From Amborella trichopoda (Eukaryota; Streptophyta; Magnoliopsida; Amborellales; Amborellaceae), in assembly GCF_000471905.2 (NCBI RefSeq), contig NW_006498507.1, positions 3,921,081-3,985,080 of the forward strand: DNA of 64,000 nt, in the 5' to 3' direction. Of this stretch, positions 36,287 through 48,100 are shown one piece after another. The position numbers were made by a program, and so were the translations under genes. A model generated the notes under the pieces. That model ran no database searches. It saw nothing but the letters and a program-made list of their open reading frames with translations, and was not told the DNA's origin. Position 1 is the first letter of the stretch; every line of letters starts with the position of its first letter.

Positions 36287-39200
36287 ATGGCAGGAGAAGA
36301 TCTGATTGAGCTGAAGTTTCGCCTCTATGATGGATCTGATATTGGACCGATACGATATGCTCAGTCAACGACGATTGCTACACTGAAGGAAAGGATTGTT
36401 TCAGAATGGCCGCGAGGTTAGAGAATGTGCGCTTCACTTTTAACTGTGTTTCCATGTCCAATCTCTGCAATTAGTTATAATCGTTTAGGTATAAGCTTGA
36501 TTCTTTACTGGAGTATTGGTTTACTCGGTTTTCTTTTCTTCATAGTGATATGACTATATAATTTGTTAAAAAAATGTTAATTCCAGTGCCGTACGTGGTG
36601 ATTTCTGTACTTCTTTTGTTGGCCCTTTTGTCTGTGCTTCTCTGTGTATATTTTTAGGATTATGTTGAAACCACTTCATTCATCTTTGTTATTTCTTTTC
36701 GTTCTTCATTCAAAATGGTTATTGCATGTTGGATGGCATTTTGATCCTTATTGAGCTCTGGATGTTGATAATGAAAAGCATGGTGTTTCAAATTACTATT
36801 CTCAAAGAAATCAGGGGGTTCGTACTCCTTATCTTGTTCATAAAATTGGAATTTAAGTCAATTATAAATCCTAGTTTCAGTTGAAAATCCTAAGATACAT
36901 ACACGTTTGTTTGTACTAGCTTCTATTCTTGCAATATAACAAATATATCCTAGCAATTCTTCACCTTACCGTGTTCTATCCTCATGATTTATCAAAAGAG
37001 CTTCTATCCTTTCAATTTCTCACCATACCCTACTGATTCAATAAAACGACACAAACATATTCATTAAAATTCGATGCACTATCCTTTTCTACTTATCCTT
37101 TACAATTGCCTTATTTAAATGCCATATCGACTAGATGTAATGTGTTTTCAACCATCTATTACCTTGCATCTCATTTTGCACCCTGCAATGTATCTGTTGT
37201 ATTCTGTTCTTATTCAGCAATAAAAGCTAGGTAGAGGACGATATGCAATTCAGTCCGGCGCTTCAGCCTGCCATATTTATTCGATAGAAGGCCTTTTCTG
37301 CACTGCTTTCTCATCCTCAGACAATGTCTTGCTTCTTGTGGGCATGTTGAGTTGGTTCCCTTGGTCATCATCATTATCATCATCGTCGTCTTCATTATCA
37401 TCTGAGCCTTATCCCATATAATTGGTTTTGGGTACACGAATCCCAACTATTTGAGTGGGTTCCCTTGGTATGTAGCATTATATTTATCTAGTCAAAATCA
37501 GTATTATATTACAAAATTGATCCATTCTAAAAATTTGAAAAGTATGGTGTATTATTTTTTTGTTCATAAATTTGTCAGTAGTTGAATTTGCCACTAAAGA
37601 AAAGGATATAGGGAATTTAGAGAGGTCTATTTCCCCCCCACAAATGACAGGAAGTGAACCTTATCAACTCGACTTGACTAAGATGAGTCAGTTTGAATGA
37701 TTTTGAGACATTAAAATCTTTAAGTTGAATATAAAACATTGATGTACCTGAAGTGATTTGCCATTTACCTTGGAGCTTTGTGGCTATTGGGACTTTGGAT
37801 ATTTTTGAGATGCCTGGTTTTTTCACTAAGCTAATGAATTTACTGATTCAGTGGTTAAGGGTTGAGCTTTATAACCTTGAGTTTGGCGTGTGGGATGCTC
37901 ACCACTATCTAGGTGCTCTTTTTGTGATAAGCAACCTCCTTGACTGCTAGAATGTGCTCTTTTCCTAGGTAGTTTCTTATACTATTATTAGAGCAGAAAA
38001 GTGAATTTAAGAAAAATAAAAGGGACCATGGGGAAATTCATGCTATAATGTTCAGACCAGTGTTCGCCAACTCGGACAATTCATCTCAGACTTGCCTAAG
38101 TTGCTCAAGCTCTGCAACTTGCAGAACCAGAGCACCCCCCGCATATAAGGCATATACAATAGCGGGCAATTACTGTAGAGACTTTCTCAAATGCTACAGG
38201 ATTTGGCTGACTTGCCTACTTTTTGCAGTACTCGGGCGGGTCGCTGCAGTACTCACACGAGTACTATGCTCAAAATCGTATTAAAGGGATCTGCACCCTT
38301 TTTGCCCAGTTTTCACCATAGGGAGCCTAGAGAGACTGATTTGAGCTCATATTTCTTCCATAGACTCATTTTTGCACGACATATCCACTAGATAGGTCAC
38401 CTTTGAGAGAGTAAAAAAGAATCAAATCCGGCAGATTTGAGAGATGAAATATTTTTTCCTAGGTCTTCCCAACAACATCATTTTTTTCATAATATTTATT
38501 TGATAATGTTGGCACATACAATTTTTTTTTCATAATATTGTATGTCCTATTTTTTATTTTGTATTTTTTTGTATGTTTGAGGTTTTCCCAAATTTTTTAG
38601 TATTTTTCTGCGTTCTTTGGCGAATTGGGCGACTTGGAGAGGACTCGTGGAAGTTGACTCTGACTCGCCTGAGAGGGCTGAGTTGCTTCTGCGGCTGCTG
38701 GTTTAGACGAGCAAGTAGAAGGAAAAACAATGTATTGCAAGTTTTGCAAGGAATGCAAAAGCAAGTTTTATTCTAGGATGCGGCATGTGAAATAACTAGA
38801 GATATGGTGCAGAGTTGCCTCACATTCTCAAGGATGTGGGGGGGACTAGGAATTGAGAGGAATCTTCACTCATTCTTCTACTTGTGTTCTGCACTTTGAG
38901 ATCTGCTCAGAATATGAGAATACGCCTGGGCAGAATGCCCTGGAGCAATTGTATATTCTCATGAAACTTCTGGTCTTATTATTTGTCTAGTTATTCTCAT
39001 TATTCTCAGCAACAACGATCGATGTGATGACTTGTCGAAGGCTAAAGCCCTTATCATTTTTTTCTTTATGTTTTTTAATCCGTTCTGTAAGTTCCTCAAA
39101 TTTTATTGTAGCCGGTGGCGTGATGTATTCCTCGTCTATAGTTTGCTTTGGTTTCTGTTTGACAGATTGGGGCAGAAGCTGTTCATGTGTTGTGTATTGC

Positions 39201-42200
39201 TTCTCTTTTAAGATTCTATAATGGGGAGCTGGAAGACAAGAAGGTCAGTTGATCTTTCTAGTAGGTAACTAAGCAGTTTAGGGTGGACTATTGTTACAAA
39301 CTTATACAAAACCAGGCCAAAATGATTACTTCCTCAGCTGGAGGGCTGTCTGTTCATTTTGTTTCCCATTTTAGGAGCACTTCATTGCTATTGTAGTGGA
39401 TATGGCTCTGAAGGATCATGGTAGTTATTTCTTGAAATCTACATGTGTTTGGGTGTGTTAGACGATGGACATCCATACTTTTTGGTTTTAAATGGGCCCT
39501 GACTTCCCATCTTCTTGTCTGGCCCTCACTTTTCTTCTTCTTTACCCACCTCTATTCACTGATTCTGCGTGTCTATTGTCCAATCTGTGGCTAACTATAA
39601 GGGAAAAAACTGTGGATGGACGGAAAAGATGTTCTCACCATGGAACAGTTTGTCAGTTTGGCCCAGCTAGTGTCCGATCTTGGAAACATATGCTTTAAAA
39701 TGTTGGACCTAAGAGTGGTTATCTGGTTTTGTATGGAATTATCTCACTGTGAATGTTTGCAGGTTGGAAAAGTCTTTGTCCAACTTGAAAGAAATTGGTG
39801 GGAAGGTGGCAATCCTTTGACAGATCCACGTCATCACATGAGAGAACCATGGCCAGTACGGCATGGTACCTGATAACTGTACATGCAAACATCAACTTAC
39901 TCAATGGCCTCAAAAATATCTACCCTTTCTCCCACAGAGAATAGGGCCTTAATCCTTTTACTTAAAAGCCTATATGCTCCTCAGTTTGTATGTTGATCAT
40001 GATGAAATAAAGAAGTTTTTGTTGCATTCGATTTGGTTTGGGATTAGTGCTGAAATAATTCTTTACTTCCCCTTTGGTTCCCACAAGACAAGAAAAAAGA
40101 CAAGTCTTTGCTTCCGTTTGGATCCCATATTGCATGTTTCAACGTCAATGAATTCTACAGATGTTCCCATATCAGACACTCATTAATCAAATCTAAAGTT
40201 GGCTGGAACTAAGAGGGATCTCCTGGAGGGCAATTATTACATCATAGGAATTGGGCTTGGGCTTGAATGGTTAAAAGTTGACATTGGCAACACTACATCT
40301 GAAGTTGTTTGTTAGATGATAGTTAAGCATGACAGAGGTTTCCAATTTTTGACATTTCTAACAATTCTAGCTAATATCTACTGGAATTTGATGTATGAAC
40401 CATAAGGAAAGGGAAACTTGGAATATGCATTATATTGACTTTTGCAGTTTTTGGGGGTGATGCTAGTATGATCAAGGTGTTTTAGGCTTGCAGCTTGTGC
40501 ACGGGGAACTGGTTTGGGGGCATGTGCTAGATTGGAATGAAATTTCATGGAGAGATGGAGAGGTTTAAGCATATTGGGTTGCTTTGTATCATCGTAACAT
40601 TTTGTGTGTTGTTGGCCTTTGAACTGTAAGATGTTTCAGCTATCAAAGTTTTTTATGTGCATTGGTGCAACATATTTTTCATAATTAGATCTTAGTGGTG
40701 AAACGTTTCTTCTCTTAGAGCTATACTTTTCTTTCAGTTTTATATACAATTTGGCGCCTATATAGTACGTTGTGTGGTATTTGAGATATATTTATTTGTT
40801 TCAGATAAAAAGGTTGCACCGAAGGGAGTTAATGACATAAAACTCATTAGTGCTGGAAAAATCTTGGACAACAATAAGACAATTGCACAGTCCAGATTAC
40901 CTTTTGGTGAACTTCCTGGTGGGGGGATTACCATGCATGTTGTTGTGCAGCCATCTGTAGCAAGAACAAAGACAGGTTTGTTAATTTTCATTTAAAAATG
41001 TACATACGAGATCATTAATTGCTTGGTGGCAAGGTTAATATGAACTGGAGATGAATAACATCTTTTGCGCTGATCTTTACTATGTCGATCTCCAAGCATG
41101 TTTAATCATGCTTTCGAGGATTTGCTGTTGTCGAGCATGTTCATGAATCAGTTTATCTCACTCCGTTTTGCTTAAAAGAAACTAGAGCCACCTGTTAAAA
41201 ATAACTCAGGAGTAATTATGATCTGATTCTTAGTTTTTTTATCGAATTGAGCTAGCAAGGAAAAGAGGGATGATGGATCCCTTGATATGTGTATTTCTTC
41301 CTGTTCTATCTTGGACATTTAATTGTGTCGAATCACTGTGTTTGGAAACTGTCGAGACACTTCTATTCATGAACGAGAAGTCATACACTCCTTGTCAGGT
41401 AGTTTAATATGATGCTTTGTTAGATAGGAGATGTAAATGTCCTCGTGGCATCAATCTGCAGGAGTTGAAAGGATTTCACCCATTACTGTAACATGTAAAG
41501 AAAGCTTTTACTTTTTAGTGAAGATGCAAGATAAATAGGTATTATTTGAACATGTGACAATGCTGGCATAACTGTTTGAAACTTTTGGAGTCAATCGTGG
41601 AGGTATTTCAGACTGAGAACCTAAACCCTCAAACCGCTTTATTGATCTGTTTCAACTTAAGCCATTATTTCACCCACCCTTAAAGAAAACTTCAACCATT
41701 ATTTGAAACTATTTTTAATTTCTGGAGTATTCTTGGTATGACATTAAAGGGTAGCAGTGTTCTCTATCCTGTTGTAACTAAAAATGGTCGCAAGTATCTA
41801 TAGATTTGACCTTTCAATTTCTTCTATCCTGCCATGTGCTAAATGTGATGCTAACTTGAGACAAATATCTACTGTTCTCTTTGCTTGTATTCTTGTTACT
41901 TTTGATGATTTAAGAGCTAGTGAACTTTGGTTTCTCTCTCTGATAATTTTGTTCCAATTTTCATTGAGAATAAAACTATTATTCTTCATATTCGTGTTAA
42001 TAAGAAATATATTTACAAACTTGGAATTTGGGATTAGTTGACATGAATTCACTTGATATACTAGCATATTTGAGGAATTGATGGAGGCTTCTAGGGTTAT
42101 TTTTGAGAAAATTAAGTCTGTATGCCTGTAACTTGCATCCATACTTGTTTCTTCCTTATTATCTAATGATAAATGGATGCCTTCTGTCGTGTTTTCTTAA

Positions 42201-42796
42201 TTTGTCACATTTTGCATGGCTTGAAAAAAAAAAAAATGCCACTCCTTCCCTTTTGATGAAAGCAAGAACTCCTCTTTTGAAACTTCACGCAAATTTGATT
42301 CTGTCTTTAATCATGATTGGTCAATTTGGATTAGTAATATCTCTTGGATGTAGGAGTAAATGAATTTCTATATCTGCCAACTGGTTTATGTGTATAAGAT
42401 TAAGACAGAAAAGATGCATAAGCTGTCCCTCAGATACTAAAGTTTTGGCCAGGTATTTGAGACCAAGATTTAGGATCCATGCTGTAATTTCAGCGTAATC
42501 ATTTATTAATTGAAAACATTTACAGAAACAAATGCAATAATTGAAAAACAGTGTACAAAAAACTTGAAACTCAGTTACCCGTAAGACTACTGCAAAAAAC
42601 GAGTGAACTCGCTGAGTCCAACGGTAAATTAGGTTTTCAGCCACTTCCTGAGTTTTTAGTCCATGAAAATTCTGTACTAGGATTTTTGCTTTTTATTATT
42701 CTTTGATGCATTACTTATAAAAAATTTTTCTTGTGAACAGAAAAAAAGGTGGATGAGACACCAAAGAAGAGTCTTTGCAGTTGTGCCATTCTATAG
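36287..42796 (+). CDS. MUB: membrane-anchored ubiquitin-fold protein (MUB), 3 exons
   Basis: Exons 36287-36416, 40805-40975 and 42741-42796 join in frame with GT-AG borders: 357 nt, 118 residues, stop TAG. This is the usual MUB length of about 117-124. The protein is a ubiquitin-like beta-grasp fold: IELKFRLYDGSDIGP near residues 7-21, LKERIVSEWP at 33-42, DIKLISAGKILDNNKTI in the middle and ITMHVVVQP near the end of exon 2. It ends CSCAIL. CAIL is a CaaX box for prenylation (terminal Leu favours geranylgeranyl), and the Cys two residues before it is a possible acylation site. MUBs sit at the plasma membrane and recruit E2 ubiquitin-conjugating enzymes (family knowledge). Intron 1 is 4388 bp and intron 2 is 1765 bp. 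The ATG is the first in the leader-adjacent frame. The gene appears intact. Confidence 0.93.
38058..38700. mobile_element. probable hAT-type insertion in MUB intron 1
   Basis: It starts cagtgttcgccaactcgg and ends with a GACTCGCC-rich stretch, gagttgcttctgcggctgctg. The flanks are gttcagac (38050-38057) and gtttagac (38701-38708), an 8-bp target duplication with one mismatch. GACTCG/CGAGTT motifs link it to the element at 52938-54770. No coding capacity was seen. The right terminal repeat is weak, so the edge is less sure. Confidence 0.45.
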
Positions 42797-45104
42797 ACTC
42801 TTCCAGAGCTTATACTGCTCTAATAGTTGTTGCTACTCTAGCCATGTAATTGTAATGCTTGTAACAACCATGAAGATCGTATATTGTCCCGTCCGCGGGC
42901 CACCCGTGGTTTATTATTCATTGCATTTTTCTCTGTCTACAAATTTTTATTCGTTGTTTTTTTATTTATTTTATTTTTATGTATGCTTGGTGGGGATTCA
43001 AACCTGAAGTTTAGGGATTGAGGCACAAAACTTTTGTATCTCTTTTTGAGAAGCCAATGAGTTCCAACCCTAAATTTCTGACCATTTTGAAAGAGAGAGG
43101 ATTGTAAATTATCAGTGTATCTGTGCTGTTAGCATATTTTGAAGAGGTATCGAGTTTTTGAATGAACGGAATGGTCTTAGCTGCCTCAAGTGTTCCCCAT
43201 CCCCCCCCTCCCCCCCAACCAACCCACCAAAAGAAATATTACAGGAAAGAAAAAAAGAAAAAAAAAGGGGAAAATATCATATTATCTTTTATTTTTAATT
43301 TCTATATTTCATCGGATCCAAAAATTGAAAATATTATTTGTAAGTAATAAGATTTTATTTTATTTATCTTCCAACCTCTTAAATCATTTTGAATGTATTA
43401 TTGACCTCAACAACTTATGAAATGATTCTATCTTTATCTCTTTCTCTCTCTCACATTATTGTCTCTCTCAAAACTCTCTTGAAAATCTAAACTCTTATCT
43501 CTTTCTCTCACATTATCGTTTCCCTATCAGAACTCTTTCTCTTTAAAACTTGAAACTCTATTTCTCTTTAAAACTTGAACTCCATCTCTGTTTTTTTAAA
43601 ACTCCATCTCTTTTTTATACATAAGGTGTGTTCATGTTCGAGTTCAAGTTAAAACCTTTTGGATGGTAAATTCATTGAGAAGTGAAGAGAGAGAGATGAA
43701 GTTTGGATAGAGTGTCATTTTAATGTTTGCTTGGGTAAAAAATTTATAGTCAAAGGGGTTCAGGGGTTGTAAGATAGAAAAGATGGAGATTTTTTGTTTA
43801 CAAGTAATATTTTCAATTTTTGGGTGTCATAAGATATGGAAGTTAAAAACTAGGAGATAAGGAGATATTTTCAAGGCGTTTTAAAAACGTGCGCGGTAAA
43901 AGATCAACCTTTTAATTTTTTGGAAATTATTGAAATATCTATTTGTTTTTAAAAATTAAAAAAATACCATTAGTTTTTCAAATTTATTCCCATAGCTTTT
44001 TTTTTTTGTGGTAATTTTTTAATGCCCAGAATCCGTAAAGCCCGTGCACCCAATTGTATGGTTCAGACCCTTGTGAAGTTGCTAGGTCTGTAAAGACTTG
44101 TTTTGGGCATTAAAAAACTTGTGAAGAAAGGGTATGGGTGTATATTTGAAGAGAATAAGATATTTTTTGATTTTTTAAAAATATAGGGATATTTTCAATA
44201 ATTTTTTAACGTGGTGTTTGAAGAATTTGAATTGGCATCTAATCCTGCAGGGACTCGAGTGTCCTTGATACAACTTTGAGCAAGTGCGATTCGGATTGGC
44301 CTGCATTTGGTTTCTTACTGATTACTGGAAAACCAGGAGACTCGGGCAATTCTCGAGTTTCGGGGCCTCCTTTTTCAGTCTGCCTCAGGCGAGTCTCCAG
44401 TGGAACATGCGATCTTTGAAACACTGTTGTATGCAAGTAGGCGAGCCCTTTGTATAGACCACTAATGTATGGTATATGTTACACCAGTCATAGATCTTCC
44501 ATCCGTTTTGGATGATGGATGGTGGAGATCAGCTATATTCCACAATGACTGATATACGCCTGGAATGGCTTAGCCCCACCGTCCATGATCACGAGCTTGG
44601 TCTCATGGTCGGGTACGTTCCACAGTCCATGATCAGGAGGTCACTCTCCTGGAGGTCACTCTCCTGGTCGGGTATATTTACTAATTCCACACACAGTTGG
44701 TGTATGAGGTAAAATATGAGAACATGGAAATAAATCAATAATATAGGACAGCCTTCGATCGTCACATGATTTGAACGGTGATCGTTGAGTGGTCCTGACA
44801 CCCGTCAATGGGGCCGTGCTAACCCTGACTATACTGTACCCGTAATATGCACCGTAGCTTTCCCAGCATCTGGAATTACAAATAAACTTGGGTGCCAACT
44901 GGCTTGCAGAAGCAAAAGAGATAACGGCTCCCTCATATACTTCATTGAGTCGATATTATACATAAATGACCAAATTTTATTTTGTAATGTAAATGAACAA
45001 ATGCCTGAAGAAAGAAATAAAATGGACTACAGAGACGGTCAGGAGAATCTAAATACAGACGACTGAATTATGAGAGAAAGGGCAGGGATCACAGAGTCGG
45101 TTAA
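42797..45104. other. region between the MUB and GRAS genes
   Basis: It begins with the MUB 3' untranslated region, extent unknown. CT-rich DNA lies at 43436-43620. The stretch 44300-44426 ends tttgaaacactg and shares cgggcaattctcgag-like text with the right end of the hAT at 52938-54770, so it is a probable hAT right end (left end not found). At 44635-44670 a 17-base unit, aggtcactctcctgg plus flank, is duplicated. No gene seen. Confidence 0.5.
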
Positions 45105-48100
45105 TCAGCACCGCCATGCCGACACTGCGATGAGAGGGCGGTCCTGCCAACCGAGCAACAGGCACCCGGCGTCCTCGTTAAGCCGATACCCGTCGCAAGT
45201 GTATATGCTCAACAACATCCTTGACTGGTTCACTGCGTTCGCGCTCAATGGCACCCCTCGAAACCCCTTCCCCTCCATCACTCTCCTCCATCTCTCCAGT
45301 CTTTCATGTCTCTCCACCCTTGCCGCCCCCTCACAAGCCACAATATTATTAATTTCGGCTGCAAAAATAAACTTCTCAACTCTTGCCCTCTGAGGACTAT
45401 CAGTGGGGAAAGTAGCATCGAGAGAGTCGAAAGTTGCAGAATAATAGTGCAAGGCTTCGAGGAATCGACTGAGAAAATAGGGGCTATTGTGACTTGCTTC
45501 TTGTTCGACGAGGGTCACGATTTTGGGGGCTTGGTCGCGGAAGAGGGCGAGGAGGGGGCCAAGGGCATGGGGGGCGACATGGTGGAGGCGGTTGACAGCG
45601 TTGATGGCAAGGGCCTCGCCAATGCGGCGGCCGAGGGCACGTGGGCGGAGCTCTTCGAGGGGATCGGCCACAGCATGGAACTCGAAGGGCACGCGGAGGG
45701 AGTGGGCAAGGTCCGCAAGCCGGCGCCCTGTCTCCCGTACTAACTCCAGTTGCGATCCCAGTCCTGTGAACGAGTTTACAAGCACCAAAATTAGTATACA
45801 AACGGAAAAGGCCGAATGCTCATGTTCACCTTTTTTAATGTTCGGATATTAGCCTTTAAGTATCATTTAAGAAACCATTATTTCAGAGTATTTTACAAAA
45901 TATGGTTTTAATTTTATGTTAAAATGCACAAAAACATAGTTGTGATTTTATTTAAAGTGTATTTTTAACAAAATATTACTATTTTCATATATGGCTATTT
46001 TTTATAGAAGATGTTATATATAACATTTTTTTGTCTAGAAAATATAAACAATGAGACCATTTACTTTTGATACAAGAAGATTGCAATTATCATTGGCCAT
46101 TATATTTGAAATTATGTTATTGTTTATGCACAAAGTCCAAAGATAAAATGTTTAGAATATTGTGACACAATTTCATCTATTAGATTTCACATCCAATAGC
46201 TAAAAGTGACTGTGACCTCCTTGTATAAAAAATAACTTGACTCGTAATATACAATCCCTTTCGTATATCATTATATTATTTTGGTATTATAGTGACTTTT
46301 TTTCTTAAAGATTTTATACTATGAGTATGTTCTTTGATACAAGGAGGCCACAAGCATCCCTAGCCATCCGATTTTAAATTGGATGGCTTGCAGTGTATCA
46401 CAAAGTTTGAACAAATATTATTTAAACTTTAACCCTAGTCAAAGACACATTCATAACCACCCGATTTGAAATCCAAAAGGACAAAAGGATTGTATCTTTC
46501 TTATACCAAAAATAAATGATATTGCATATTTTTCTTTTTTCTTAATATTTTCCTATCGTTATACATAATGTATAACAAATAAAACATGCTGACCTTTATA
46601 ACAGTGTTATTACAACTGGACCGGATTGCAAACCTAAGTAGTGTTAATTCCAATTATATCTGTAGGGCGACCAGTCATCTAACTCGACGAAAACGGATTG
46701 ACACCCAAAATGACAAATTTGAAGTTTTAGGGACTAAACCAACTCAGAGTTAGCGGTCCAACCGGTTGGAGACAACCCTGCTTTATATATTTTCAGGTTA
46801 GCGGTCCAACCGATTGGAGACAACCCTGCTTTATATATTTTCACTTATACAGTGATCATTTGTAAAAAAGAAAATTGTTTCATTTCTTCAAGGGAAAGGT
46901 TTTTATACTTCCCTACAATATAGAAGATCTATGCTTCCCCTACCATCCAACCATCCAATTTTGATCAAGTGAGCCACTCACTGTTTGATCTTAGATCCGA
47001 CGCTTCAGAGTATTTTATTTTTAATTTTTTTATATAAATTGTATGAATATAAAATTTAGTATGCGTCATCTTCTCATTGAGGTGCACCTATAAAAAAAAT
47101 TAAAAATAAATTTTCAATAAAATATAATAACTAAAATACCCTTTAAAACTTTTAGGGGTATTTTGATCATTTTATTTTATTGAGAGTATTTTTTAATATT
47201 TTTTATAAGTGCGTGTTTAATAGAGGATTGGATGCCCAAAATTTTGTGTGAAAATAATTTATATAAAAAAAATTAAAAATAAAACAATGTAGAGACATGA
47301 TATTGTGATTGGAGCAATCTTAGCCCTCCATTTAGAATGGATGGTTGGATAAAGAGAAGTATATAAGTTTTATATTGTAGGGGAAGCATAGAAAGCTTGC
47401 CCTTTCTACAATATGCGGTTCAAAAATATAGTGGTCAATTTAAAAACAATTGAAACTAACAGTCCTAATGTTTTTTTAATAGAATTATTATTTTTAATTT
47501 TTAAAATTTATTTATTTTTTCATATTCATGATATTCATGATAGATATTACATGTCCTTAAAAATTAAGTCGAAAAATTCATCTCAAAAACAGATTTTAAG
47601 ATGTGATTCATTTCTACATAGACTCATATAGAAACCGTATCCTTTTAAAAAAGAGAAAGCTTTCTATATGCCACCATGTATAGGGAATTTATATACTGCT
47701 ACACTCTTCCAACCATGGGATTTGAATGAGTGGTTGGGATTGGGACACCTCTAGCTGTAAAGTCACAAGTGAGCCTTAACTTTTTGATCTAAAGCTAATG
47801 GCTCAAAATATTTTGCTTTTGATTTTTTTACAAATCAAATTAAAGTGAAATTTGGCGCATGATCTTCTCACTTAGGTGCACCTAAAATATATACTTAAAT
47901 ATATTTGTATCAAAATAAAATGGCCAAACTGCCCCTAAAACTTTTAGGGGTATTTTGGTTATTTTAATTTTAAAAATATTTTTTAATTTATTTCTTAAGT
48001 GCGAGTCTAAGAGAGGATTAAACGCCCAAAATTTGGTATCAATATAATATGTATAAAAGAATTAAAAATAAAATAGTATTTAGGTGTGACATTATAATTA

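Noticed and set aside
45306-45852. Plus-strand open frames opposite the last GRAS exon
   Set aside because: Shadow frames of a GC-rich coding exon; the minus strand encodes the GRAS C-terminus.
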